Below are positions 35,971 to 43,795 of a DNA stretch of 64,000 bases, in pieces. The notes below the pieces were generated by a model. The model had not been told where the DNA came from, ran no database searches, and was given only the letters and a program-made list of their open reading frames with translations. The stretch is from the NCBI GenBank assembly GCA_016714045.1, contig JADJNY010000012.1:1-64000 (forward strand), written 5' to 3'. The DNA comes from Planctomycetota bacterium (lineage in GTDB: Bacteria > Planctomycetota > UBA1135 > GCA-002686595). Made by a program: the position numbers and the translations under genes. The stretch's first letter is position 1, and every line of letters begins with the position of its first letter.

Positions 35971-38900
35971 CGCGCGGCCTGCTCGCGGTCGCCGCCGCGC
36001 TCGCGTTCCTCGCGGCGGCGCTCGTCGCGGGCCTCGTGCCCGGCCGGTTCGCGTTCGACGCGGGGCGCGCGCCGCGCCATGCGCTCGACGCCCGCCTCGC
36101 GCGCGCGCTGGACGCGGCGGAGGGCGAGGTCGTCCTCGCGTGGTTCGCAACGGCCGCCGGCGAACTGCCGCCCGGCTGGCGCGACGTCCCGCGCGCGGTC
36201 GAAGACCTCGCCGTCGCCCTGGAGGCCGCGCGACCGGGTCGCGTGCGCTTCGTGCGCCTCGCCCCCGCGGAGGACGAGGACGCCGCGCGCTTCGCCGCTC
36301 GACTCGGCGTGCGCCCGCACGGCGTGCGCGCCGTCCGCGAGGGCGGATGGAGCGAGACGCAGGTCTGGTCCGCGCTGCGCATCGCCGACGGCGCGCGCGG
36401 CGCGGCGCTCGTGCCCGCGGTGACGCCCGCGATCGCGCCGCGCCTGCAGGAGCTCGTCGCCGCCGAGCTCGAGGGCCTGCGCGCGCCGCGCCGCGCGCGC
36501 GTCGCGGTCGCCGCGCCGGACGACTTCCTCGCGCTGCGCGCGCGCCTCGGCGCCGCGTGCGACGTCTTCGACCTCGACTTCGACGGCACCGCGCGCCTGT
36601 CCGACGACGCGGACCTGTTCGTGTGGATCGATCCGCGCGCGGCGACCGCGGAGCACGTGCGCGAGCTCGAGCGCTTCCTCGCGCGCGGCGGCTCGGTGTG
36701 GCTCGCGGGCGCCGCGACGACGGCGCGCATCACGCGCCGCGACGGCCGCGCCCGCCTCGAGCGCGCGGACGCTCCCGCGGGCGCCGGTGCACGGCACGGC
36801 GGGGAGCGCGCCCCCATCGCGGCGATCCTCGCGCACTTCGGGCTCTCGCCGTCGACGGGCGTCGTGCTGGAGGAGCGCGGCGGCGCCGCGGGCGCCGAAC
36901 TCGCGCTGCGCGTCGCGTCGATCGGCGAGCACCAGGACTTCCGCGCGCTCGGCGCCGAGCCGAACGGCACGTTGTTCTTCCGCTCGGCGAGCGCGCTCGA
37001 ACCCGACGCGGCGCGGCTCGACGAGCTGGGCCTCGCGTTCCGCGCGCTCGCGTGCTCGGGCCCCGGGAGCTTCCAGGTCGAGCCTGGTCCCGAAGGCGCG
37101 GGTGGCGTCGATCTCGCCGAGGCCGCGCGCGGCCGCGGTCGCGCGCGCGCCGGCGCTCAGGCCCTGTGCGCGCTGCTCGAACCCGAGGATCCCTGGCGCG
37201 GCGCGCTGGTCGCGCTCGGCTCCGCGAGCCCGTTCGAGGACGTCGAACTCGCCGACGCGTCCACGGCGCACGCGGCGCTCGTCGACGTGCTCCGCGCCGA
37301 GCTCGCGTCGAGCGCGCGCGTCGTGCGCCATGCGGTCGCGCGCTCGGCTCCGCCGCCGCCCCTCGAGCTCGCGCCCGGTCGGCGGCTCGCCGCGCGCGTG
37401 CTCGTCGCCCTCGTGCCGGCGCTCGCCGCGCTCGCGCTCGCGGTCTGGGCCGCGACGCGCTCGCGGCGGCCCGTAGCGGCGCCCGCGCGGCTCCTCGCGC
37501 TCCCCGCGGTCGCGGCGGTCGCCGTGGCGCTCCTCGCGTCGCTCGTCCCCGATGCGATCGGCGCCGACCTCACGCGCGAACGGCTCGCCACGCTGCCCGC
37601 GGGGTTCGCCCGGCTCGCCCGCGACGCGGACGCGCGCGCGACGGACGTGCGGGTCGCGGCGGTCGTCTCGCCGGCGGCGGAGCTCCCCCCCGAGCTGCGC
37701 ACGCCGCTCGCGGACGTGCTCGCTCGCGTGCGCGCCGTCGACGCGCTGTCGCCGCGGTTCGCGCTCGACGTCCTGCGCCCCGCCGTCGGCGACGAGCCCG
37801 TGCTCGCGCCCGAGCTCGCGCGCGCGGGCCCCGTGCCGACGCTGCGCGCAGCGTCGGCGCTCGACGAGCGCACGGAGGTCCGCGCGCTGCGCGCTTCCGT
37901 GCTCGTCGCGTCCGCTTCGCACGCCGAGCGCATCGACCTCGCGACCGTCCGCGACGCCGAAGCGTTCGACCTCGCGTTCGCGCAGGCGCTCGAGCGCGCG
38001 CTCGGCGGACCGCGGCGCGTCGTCGCCTTCGCCGCGGGCGCGGAGCGGCTCTCGCCCGCCGAAGCGCGCCTCGAGTTCGAACGCCTCGGCCGCTTCGCGC
38101 CGCGCGCCGGCGGCCGGTTCGAGCTCGCACGCGCGGCGCTCGCGCGGCACGGCTTCGAGCTCGTCGATGCCGACGTCGAAGCGCCCGTCGTGCCCGCGGA
38201 CGCGGCCGCGATCGTCGCGCTCGCGCCGCGCCGCGACGCCGAGCCGCTCGCGCGCGAGCTCGACCGCGTCCTCGCGCGCGGCGGCTGCGCGTTCGTCGCG
38301 CTCCAGCCCTGGCGCCTGCGTCCGATCCGGCGCCTCGAACGCGCGAGCGCGCTCTCCTTGTGGCCCGAGCCGCAGTTCCCCGGGCTCGACGACCGCTGGC
38401 TGCCGTCCCTCGGCCTCGCGCTGCCGCGCGAGATCGTCTCGGACCCGCGCAGCGGGAGCGCGGCGCTCGACGTGAAGCTCGAACGCGCCGACGGCCGCGC
38501 GACGCTCGCACGCGAGAGCATCGAGGCGCCCGTGCTCGTGCGCGCGGCGCCGACGGACGCCGCGCGCGACGCGCTCGCCGCCCGCGCGCTGCCGGAGCTC
38601 GTGCTCCCGCTCCCCGCCCGCATCGAGGTCGATCGCGTCGCGCTCGCGCGCCTCGGCCTCGTCTGCGTGCCGCTCTACGCGACGTCGCCCGCCGCGTGGT
38701 CGAGCGCGTGGAAGGGCGGCGACCTGGGTCCCGCCGCGCTCGACGCGGAGGGCGGCGCGGAGGAGCGCGCGGAGCTCGATCGCGCCCCGCTCGCGGTGCT
38801 CGCGCGCGGCTCGTTCCCCGGCGCAACACAAGGGACCGCAACGGGAGCGCTCGTCGTCAGCGGCTTCGCGGAAGCGTTCGCGAACGACGCGCTCGCCGCC

Positions 38901-39206
38901 GACGACGCGGCCGCGCGGTTCCTGGTGCAGTCGGTCGCGGCCGGGCTCCTGCCGCGCGATCTCGCCGAGCTCGCCGCGACGCGCGCTGAACCTGCGGGCC
39001 TCGACCCGCTCTCGAAGCCCGAGCGCGACCGCGCGCGGTTCGCGCTCGCGTTCGGCGTGCCGGGCGCCGTGCTGGCGCTCGCGCTCCTCCACGGGCTCCG
39101 TCGGCGGCGCGCATCCGCCGTGGTCGGAGCGCGACGGAGCCCGCCGACGGTGGCCCGGTCCGGCGACGCAGGCGGCCCGATGGATGCGAGGAAGCACCCG
39201 GCCTAG
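35967..39206 (+). CDS. GldG-like auxiliary transport protein, apparently duplicated
   Basis: 1079 residues, about twice the usual 450-600 of GldG-like proteins. Helices lie at about 5-25, two at about 472-525, and one at about 1025-1042. Both halves have the same plan: a strand-rich opening with a 'VLAWFATAAGELPPGW' / 'VAAVVSPAAELPPELR' block, then a Rossmann-like part ending in ELERFLARGGSVWLAG in half one and ELDRVLARGGCAFVAL in half two. The second half begins ADLTRERLATLP, the family's usual start. The protein sits outside the membrane in the GldAFG-like system; its substrate is unknown. GTG start overlaps the permease stop. Confidence 0.75.
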   Translation: MTRGLLAVAAALAFLAAALVAGLVPGRFAFDAGRAPRHALDARLARALDAAEGEVVLAWFATAAGELPPGWRDVPRAVEDLAVALEAARPGRVRFVRLAPAEDEDAARFAARLGVRPHGVRAVREGGWSETQVWSALRIADGARGAALVPAVTPAIAPRLQELVAAELEGLRAPRRARVAVAAPDDFLALRARLGAACDVFDLDFDGTARLSDDADLFVWIDPRAATAEHVRELERFLARGGSVWLAGAATTARITRRDGRARLERADAPAGAGARHGGERAPIAAILAHFGLSPSTGVVLEERGGAAGAELALRVASIGEHQDFRALGAEPNGTLFFRSASALEPDAARLDELGLAFRALACSGPGSFQVEPGPEGAGGVDLAEAARGRGRARAGAQALCALLEPEDPWRGALVALGSASPFEDVELADASTAHAALVDVLRAELASSARVVRHAVARSAPPPPLELAPGRRLAARVLVALVPALAALALAVWAATRSRRPVAAPARLLALPAVAAVAVALLASLVPDAIGADLTRERLATLPAGFARLARDADARATDVRVAAVVSPAAELPPELRTPLADVLARVRAVDALSPRFALDVLRPAVGDEPVLAPELARAGPVPTLRAASALDERTEVRALRASVLVASASHAERIDLATVRDAEAFDLAFAQALERALGGPRRVVAFAAGAERLSPAEARLEFERLGRFAPRAGGRFELARAALARHGFELVDADVEAPVVPADAAAIVALAPRRDAEPLARELDRVLARGGCAFVALQPWRLRPIRRLERASALSLWPEPQFPGLDDRWLPSLGLALPREIVSDPRSGSAALDVKLERADGRATLARESIEAPVLVRAAPTDAARDALAARALPELVLPLPARIEVDRVALARLGLVCVPLYATSPAAWSSAWKGGDLGPAALDAEGGAEERAELDRAPLAVLARGSFPGATQGTATGALVVSGFAEAFANDALAADDAAARFLVQSVAAGLLPRDLAELAATRAEPAGLDPLSKPERDRARFALAFGVPGAVLALALLHGLRRRRASAVVGARRSPPTVARSGDAGGPMDARKHPA

Positions 39207-39250
39207 CGGCGCGACGCGGACGACTCGCGCGGATCGTCGGGAGGCGGCGC

Positions 39251-40318
39251 GTGAAGCGCACGCTCGTCGTGCTCGGCGCGCTCGTGCTCGTCCTCGTGAC
39301 GCTGCGCGCGGCGCTCGTCGGCACCGCGCCCCAGGAGCGCGGCGCGATCGAGCGCCTCGCGGGCTCCGCGCTCGGCGACCGGCGCACCGTCGCGGCGCTC
39401 TCCGTCGAGGCGCCGGGCGGCGCGCGCTGGCTCTTCGCGCGGAGCAAGGGCCGCTGGCGCGCGCGCGAGGCGTTCGGCGCGTTCCTCGACGAAGCGGCGC
39501 TGCAGGGCTGGCTCGCGGCGATCCTCGACGCGCGCGGCGTCGTCGTCGAGCGCGACCCCGCGCGGGCGGACGCGTTCGGCCTGGGAGCCGACGCCGTCGT
39601 CCGCATCGGCCTGCACGGACCGAAGGTGCTCGACGCCGCGGACCGCGACGTCGTGCTCCAGTTCGACGTCGGCCGCGGCGCCGGAGGCCGCACGTTCGCG
39701 CGGCGCGCGGGGGCGGACGCGGTCCTCGAGCTCGATCGCGACGTGCTCGCAGCGCTCGGGCCGATCGCGGAGCGCTCGCCGCAGTCCGGCGGCGCGGTGC
39801 GGCTACCGGCGCTCGTCGACCTGCACCTGCTCGCCGGCAGCCTCGAGCCCGGCGTGCTCGGCTTCCGCGAGATCACGCTCGAGCGACGCGGTGGCGAGCG
39901 CCTCGTGCTGCGCCGCGTCCCCGGCGACGACGGCACCGAGCCGCGCTGGACGCTCGCGCACGACGGCGTCGAGGAGGACGCGCTCCCGTGGCGCGCGGGC
40001 GGGTTCCTCGGGCTCCTCCTGCGCGGCGAGGCGATCGGCTTCGCGTCCGTGTCGGAGGCGCCGGCGCTCGGGCTCGAAGCCCCGTTCGCGCGCCTCGTGC
40101 TCGTCCCGGACGCGGGCGAGACGATCGTACTCGCGCTTTCCGACCGCACGGCGGCGAACGACGGCTGGGTGTGGAACAGGCGCACGAACCTCGTGCTGCA
40201 CGTCGACGCGACGACGCACGCGGAGCTCGCGCCCGACGCCGCGGCGTTCCTGCGCAAGGAGGGCGGCAATCCGTGGGAGCGCTGGCTCCGCAACCTCGGA
40301 CCGACCGCGCGGAAGTAG
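39251..40318 (+). CDS. DUF4340-like membrane-anchored protein
   Basis: 355 residues from a GTG at 39251. An N-terminal anchor (LVVLGALVLVLVTLRAALVG) is followed by a beta-rich outer domain (GARWLFARSKGRWRAREAFG, DAFGLGADAVVRIGL) repeated in loose form, as in DUF4340 proteins. These are usually coded right after GldG-like genes, as here (44 bases), and are thought to complete that exporter. The family's function is unknown. A hairpin follows the stop. Confidence 0.7.
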   Translation: MKRTLVVLGALVLVLVTLRAALVGTAPQERGAIERLAGSALGDRRTVAALSVEAPGGARWLFARSKGRWRAREAFGAFLDEAALQGWLAAILDARGVVVERDPARADAFGLGADAVVRIGLHGPKVLDAADRDVVLQFDVGRGAGGRTFARRAGADAVLELDRDVLAALGPIAERSPQSGGAVRLPALVDLHLLAGSLEPGVLGFREITLERRGGERLVLRRVPGDDGTEPRWTLAHDGVEEDALPWRAGGFLGLLLRGEAIGFASVSEAPALGLEAPFARLVLVPDAGETIVLALSDRTAANDGWVWNRRTNLVLHVDATTHAELAPDAAAFLRKEGGNPWERWLRNLGPTARK

Positions 40319-40324
40319 CGCCCT

Positions 40325-40345
40325 GCGACCGCCGGCGACGGTCGC
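40325..40345. terminator. Hairpin between convergent genes
   Basis: GCGACCG-ccggcga-CGGTCGC, a 7-bp stem with a 7-base loop in the 39-base gap between the DUF4340 gene and the LOG-family gene. The position fits a bidirectional terminator. No T-run. Confidence 0.4.
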
Positions 40346-40357
40346 GGTCGCGCACGA

Positions 40358-41152
40358 TCACCGCTCGCCGAGGTACCAGCGGCGCTTCTGCGGCGTCGAC
40401 GGCCGCAGGCCGTACTTGCGCGTCGCGTGCTCGTGGATCACGCGCAGGGCTTCCTCGGGCGAGTCCGTGAACACGAGCCGTCGCGCGTCCGCGGCGTCGA
40501 TCGTGCCCTCCTCGACCATCTTCTCGAAGAGCTCGCGCAGGTCCTTCCAGTAGTCGACGCCCATCAGCACGACCGGGAAGTCCTGGATCTTGCCGGTCTG
40601 GATCAGCGTGACCGTCTCGAAGATCTCGTCCATCGTGCCGAAGCCGCCGGGCAGCACGACGAACGCGTACGAGTACTTCACGAGCATCACCTTGCGCACG
40701 AAGAAGTGCTCGAACTCGACCCAGCGGTCGAGGTACGGGTTCGGCACCTGCTCCTTCGGCAGCACGATGTTCACGCCGACGGACCGGCCGCCGACGTCCT
40801 TCGCGCCGCGGTTCGCGGCCTCCATGATCCCGGGCCCGCCGCCCGTCATCACCGTGAAGCCCGCGCTCGCGATCTCGCGCCCCATCACGCGGCCGAGCTC
40901 GTACCAGCGGTGTCCGTCCGGGAAACGCGCGGAGCCGAACACGGTCACGCATGGGCCGACGAAGTGGAGCGCGCGGAAGCCGTGGACGAACTCGCGGAAG
41001 ATGCGCAGCGCGTCGAGGAACTCGAAGCGCCGCTTCTGCGGCCCCTCGAGGAAGCGGATCTCGCGCGTCGACGCGGCGGACTTGCCCCAATGGCAGTCGC
41101 GCTCGCTCGCGGAGGATCGCGTCACCCCACGCTCAGGGTCTGGACTCGGCAT
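40358..41152 (-). CDS. LOG-family (TIGR00730) Rossmann-fold protein
   Basis: 264 residues. It has TVFGSARFPDG, VMTGGGPGIMEAANRGA and the family's PGGFGTMDE motif with EVTL-like ETVTLIQTGKI. Members of the LOG/lysine-decarboxylase-like family hydrolyse nucleoside 5'-monophosphates, as in cytokinin activation; the bacterial role is often unclear. The ATG at 41152 overlaps the 3' end of the decayed nucleotidyltransferase by 20 bases, so the true start could be slightly downstream. The N-terminal 30 residues are not conserved. Confidence 0.85.
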   Translation of the reverse strand: MPSPDPERGVTRSSASERDCHWGKSAASTREIRFLEGPQKRRFEFLDALRIFREFVHGFRALHFVGPCVTVFGSARFPDGHRWYELGRVMGREIASAGFTVMTGGGPGIMEAANRGAKDVGGRSVGVNIVLPKEQVPNPYLDRWVEFEHFFVRKVMLVKYSYAFVVLPGGFGTMDEIFETVTLIQTGKIQDFPVVLMGVDYWKDLRELFEKMVEEGTIDAADARRLVFTDSPEEALRVIHEHATRKYGLRPSTPQKRRWYLGER

Positions 41153-41596
41153 CGGGTTCCTCGTATCCAGCCTCGATCAGGGCCCGTTCGAGTTCGGCAC
41201 GAACACCAAGCCGGTCACCCCACTCCCGCAAGAAGACGAGATCCAGGCGACCTCGCATCGCCTTGAGCACGGCCCGGACATCACGCCACTGGAGTCCAGA
41301 CGTGCCGTCGGTCGCTGCGAACCACCGCAGCTTCTGCAAGACGATGTCCTCGGCGGAGCAGACGAACGTCCGCTCGCTCGGGCCTCGTTGCCGAGGAAGG
41401 CTGCGCGAAGGCGCTCGGAGAGCAAGGGCGCGAGAGCCGGCGAAGCCTCGATCACCACGTCCGCGTCCGCCGTCGCTCGCACCTCGCCGTAGTAGATGCT
41501 CGCGAGCGACCCGGTGAGGAAGTAGCGGACGCCGAGCGGCTCGAGGATCGAGCCGAGCAGGAGCGCGCCGTCGATGGCATTCTCGACTCGGATCAA
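41133..41596 (-). pseudogene. Decayed nucleotidyltransferase (AbiEii/DUF6036-like)
   Basis: Starts at a TTG overlapping the stop of the upstream small gene (TTGA). The first frame gives a nucleotidyltransferase head (LGVRYFLTGSLASIYYGEVR, TADADVVIE) to about 41385. The tail is in another frame: VCSAEDIVLQKLRWFAATDG, LQWRDVRAVLKAM and so on to 41133. Only about 20 codons separate LSERLRAAF from SAEDIVLQKL. Intact relatives have about 60 there, carrying a further catalytic stretch. So an internal deletion plus a frameshift has removed the middle. Total length (464 bases) is not a multiple of three. Confidence 0.7.
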
Positions 41597-41898
41597 GCCT
41601 CGTCCCCAGGTACCCGTCCGAGGAGCTCGCGAACGAGTTCCTCGCCGTAGAGTCGCACCGCGACGCGGATGCGGAGCTCCTCCGGACCTGCCTCCGGATG
41701 GAGCGCCTGCACGCCCCTCGCACAGACCTCGCGGACGGCGACCGAAGCTCGCATGGCGAGGCCGAGCTTTTCCGCCCCCGTGAGCTGCGCCCAATGCTCG
41801 AAGAGGAGCCGGTCGATGTCCTCGGGGGTGTCCGCCGACTGGGAGACATAGCCCCGGGTCGTCGCTGCTCGCGCCTCCTGAGCTCCTCGAAGTTCCAT
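41593..41898 (-). CDS. Small partner protein of the decayed nucleotidyltransferase
   Basis: 101 residues from an ATG at 41898. The central part AEKLGLAMRASVAVREVCAR with LHPEAGPEELRIRVAVRLYG matches the short helical proteins that usually precede nucleotidyltransferases of this type. The chain is intact although its partner is broken. Function unknown; antitoxin-like by position only. It diverges from aspartate kinase across 95 bases holding a shared palindromic -10. Confidence 0.65.
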   Translation of the reverse strand: MELRGAQEARAATTRGYVSQSADTPEDIDRLLFEHWAQLTGAEKLGLAMRASVAVREVCARGVQALHPEAGPEELRIRVAVRLYGEELVRELLGRVPGDEA

Positions 41899-41940
41899 GT
41901 CGCCGCGTGCTCCGTACCCGTCGGGTTCGACGTGCTGCGC

Positions 41941-41950
41941 GAGTATACTC
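41941..41950. promoter_or_regulatory. Palindromic bidirectional -10 (GAGTATACTC)
   Basis: A perfect 10-base palindrome containing TATACT on both strands. It is placed almost symmetrically: the plus-strand box ends 44 bases before the aspartate kinase ATG (41994) and the minus-strand box ends 43 bases before the ATG at 41898. Five of six bases match TATAAT. No good -35 was found on either side. Confidence 0.55.
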
Positions 41951-41993
41951 CCGCGCGATTCGCCCCCCCAGCGTCCCCAGGGATGCGTCCCCC

Positions 41994-43319
41994 ATGATCG
42001 TCCAGAAGTTCGGCGGCACCTCCGTCGGCGGAGCGGCGCCCATCCGGCGCCTCGCCGAGATCGTCGCGCGCGCGCTCCCGCGCCGGCCCGTCGTCGTCGT
42101 CTCCGCCGTCGGCGGCGTCACGAACGAGCTCTTCCGCCTCGGCGCGCAGGCGCTCGCGAAGACGGACTGGAAAGCGGCCCACGCGGCGCTCGCCGCCCGA
42201 CACCGGACGATCCTGACGGAGCTCGCGCTCGACCCGGCGCTGCTCGATCCCCTGCTGGACGAGCTCGCGGGGCTCTTGCGCGGCATCGAGCTCATCGGCG
42301 AGGCGACGCCGCGAACGCAGGACCAGCTCGCGAGCTTCGGCGAGCGCCTCTCCGTGCGCATCGTCGCGGCGCACCTCGCGAAGACGGGGCTCCCCGCGCG
42401 CGCCTTCGACGCGTGGGACGCGGGCCTCGTCACCGACTCGCGCTTCGGCGGCGCGCGCCCGTTGCCCGAGGCCCCGGCGCGGATCCGCGCGGCTCTCGAG
42501 GGCTTCCAGGGCGTCCCCGTGATCACGGGGTACGTCGCGAAGGACGCGCACGGCCACGTGACGACGCTCGGGCGCGGCGGCAGCGATTGGTCCGCGGCGA
42601 TCTTCGGCGCGGCGCTCGGCGCGGAGGAGATCCAGATCTGGACCGACGTCGACGGAGTCATGACCGCCGATCCGCGCATCGTGCCGCACGCGAAGCAGCG
42701 CGAGAAGCTGTCGTTCGCGGAGGCCGCGGAGCTCGCGTTCTTCGGCGCGAAGGTGCTCCACCCCGCGACGATGGTGCCCGCGATCGAGAAGGACATCCCG
42801 ATCCGCGTCCTGAACAGCTTCCGACCCGAAGTGCCGGGCACGACCGTCGTCGCGCGCCTCCTCGCGCACGAGCGCGGCGTGAAGTCGATCGCGAGCAAGC
42901 ACGGCATCGCGGTCGTCAACGTCGTCGCGGCGCCGATGCTGCTCCAGTTCGGCTTCCTCGAGCGCGTCGCGGACGTGTTCGCGCGCCACGAGGTCGTCGT
43001 CGACGTGATCGCGACGAGCGAGGTGTCGCTCGCGCTCACCACGGAACCCAACGCGCGGCTCGAGCCCGTCGTCGCCGAGCTCGCGGCGTTCAGCGCGGTC
43101 ACCGTGCTGCGCGACATGGCGCTCGTCAGCGTCGTCGGCGAGGAGCTGTCGGACTCGCAACGAGTGCAGGCGACCGTGCTCGGCACGCTGGCGGAGCTCG
43201 GCGTGAAGGTCGAGATGCTCAGCTATGGCGCGACGCGCAACAACCTGTCCGTCGTGCTGCCCGAGGCGCGCTTGAAGGAGACGGTGTCGGCGCTGCACGA
43301 GCGGTTGTTCGGGCGGTGA
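41994..43319 (+). CDS. Aspartate kinase
   Basis: Phosphorylates aspartate, the first step to lysine, threonine and methionine. 441 residues from the ATG at 41994, immediately before the family opening MIVQKFGGTSVG. Other marks: TRTQDQLASFGERLS-type segment (here TPRTQDQLASFGERLSVRI), WTDVDGVMTADPR and KVLHPATMVPA. Two C-terminal ACT domains lie at about 300-440 (SKHGIAVVNVVAAP; MALVSVVGEELSDS), so feedback control by an amino acid is expected. It is a single-function enzyme with no fused dehydrogenase. The promoter is probably the palindromic -10 at 41941. Confidence 0.92.
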   Translation: MIVQKFGGTSVGGAAPIRRLAEIVARALPRRPVVVVSAVGGVTNELFRLGAQALAKTDWKAAHAALAARHRTILTELALDPALLDPLLDELAGLLRGIELIGEATPRTQDQLASFGERLSVRIVAAHLAKTGLPARAFDAWDAGLVTDSRFGGARPLPEAPARIRAALEGFQGVPVITGYVAKDAHGHVTTLGRGGSDWSAAIFGAALGAEEIQIWTDVDGVMTADPRIVPHAKQREKLSFAEAAELAFFGAKVLHPATMVPAIEKDIPIRVLNSFRPEVPGTTVVARLLAHERGVKSIASKHGIAVVNVVAAPMLLQFGFLERVADVFARHEVVVDVIATSEVSLALTTEPNARLEPVVAELAAFSAVTVLRDMALVSVVGEELSDSQRVQATVLGTLAELGVKVEMLSYGATRNNLSVVLPEARLKETVSALHERLFGR

Positions 43320-43377
43320 GGGTGAGGCGCGCGCCTCGTCGAATCGGGCGGACGTGTCGAAGCAACCCACGTCGTCG

Positions 43378-43611
43378 ATGAACGAATCTGGAGACTCCTC
43401 CACGACCATGCTGAACGCGGAACGATCTGAACCCCGTCCCGATGTCGACGCGCTGCTGCGCGACGAAGCCGTCGTGACCGCTGCGCTCGCGAAAGGCGTG
43501 CGCAAAGCCCTCCTCGAGCACAAGAAGCTCGGCCACTCGATCGCCGTGTGGCAGGACGGCAAGGTCGTCGTCCTCCCGCCCGAGGCAATCCCCGTCGACG
43601 AGGACGCGTGA
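43378..43611 (+). CDS. Small unrecognised protein
   Basis: About 77 residues from the ATG at 43378; a GTG at 43354 and an ATG at 43408 are also in frame. The likely conserved part is the last 50 residues (VVTAALAKGVRKALLEHKKL, then GHSIAVWQDGKVVVLPPE), a pattern of short proteins with a Trp-containing beta hairpin that are often annotated as hypothetical. Located between aspartate kinase and the trp leader. Function not known. Confidence 0.55.
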   Translation: MNESGDSSTTMLNAERSEPRPDVDALLRDEAVVTAALAKGVRKALLEHKKLGHSIAVWQDGKVVVLPPEAIPVDEDA

Positions 43612-43626
43612 GCGTGCCACGCGCGT

Positions 43627-43654
43627 TTGCCTCTTCCGGATCCCGGAGTAGACT
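43627..43654 (+). promoter_or_regulatory. Candidate trp operon promoter TTGCCT-N16-TAGACT
   Basis: TTGCCT (43627-43632) and TAGACT (43649-43654) have a 16-base spacer. The -10 ends 7 bases before the ATG of the leader ORF at 43662, so the transcript would begin at or beside that ATG (leaderless). Confidence 0.5.
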
Positions 43655-43661
43655 TCAGCGC

Positions 43662-43733
43662 ATGATCGTGCGGATCCCCACTCCCCTGTGGCGGCGCGGC
43701 CCCGAGGTGTCCTCGCGGGTCCGGCTCCCCTAG
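43662..43733 (+). CDS. Putative trp leader peptide
   Basis: A 23-codon ORF (opening MIVRIPTPLWRRG) with one Trp codon at position 10, ending 24 bases before a terminator-type hairpin and 62 bases before trpE. Its ATG is 7 bases from a -10 box and has no close Shine-Dalgarno (GGAG is 13 bases away and would not be transcribed). Size and placement fit a trp attenuation leader. A single Trp codon is fewer than in classical leaders, so this is tentative. Confidence 0.45.
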   Translation: MIVRIPTPLWRRGPEVSSRVRLP

Positions 43734-43757
43734 TCGATCCCGATCCTGCGAACACTC

Positions 43758-43782
43758 CGGGCCTCCGCTTGTCGGAGGCCCG
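43758..43782 (+). terminator. Candidate trp attenuator terminator
   Basis: A perfect 10-bp stem CGGGCCTCCG / CGGAGGCCCG with loop CTTGT, followed by ctgcgtttctgg. It lies between the leader ORF and trpE, only 13 bases before the ATG at 43796, so it cannot end any other gene of that strand. Confidence 0.55.
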
Positions 43783-43795
43783 CTGCGTTTCTGGA

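Noticed and set aside
43642..43761. Eight-base complementarity between cccggagt (43642-43649) and actccggg (43754-43761) as an antiterminator pairing
   Set aside because: If transcription starts about 7 bases after TAGACT, the first arm is not part of the RNA.
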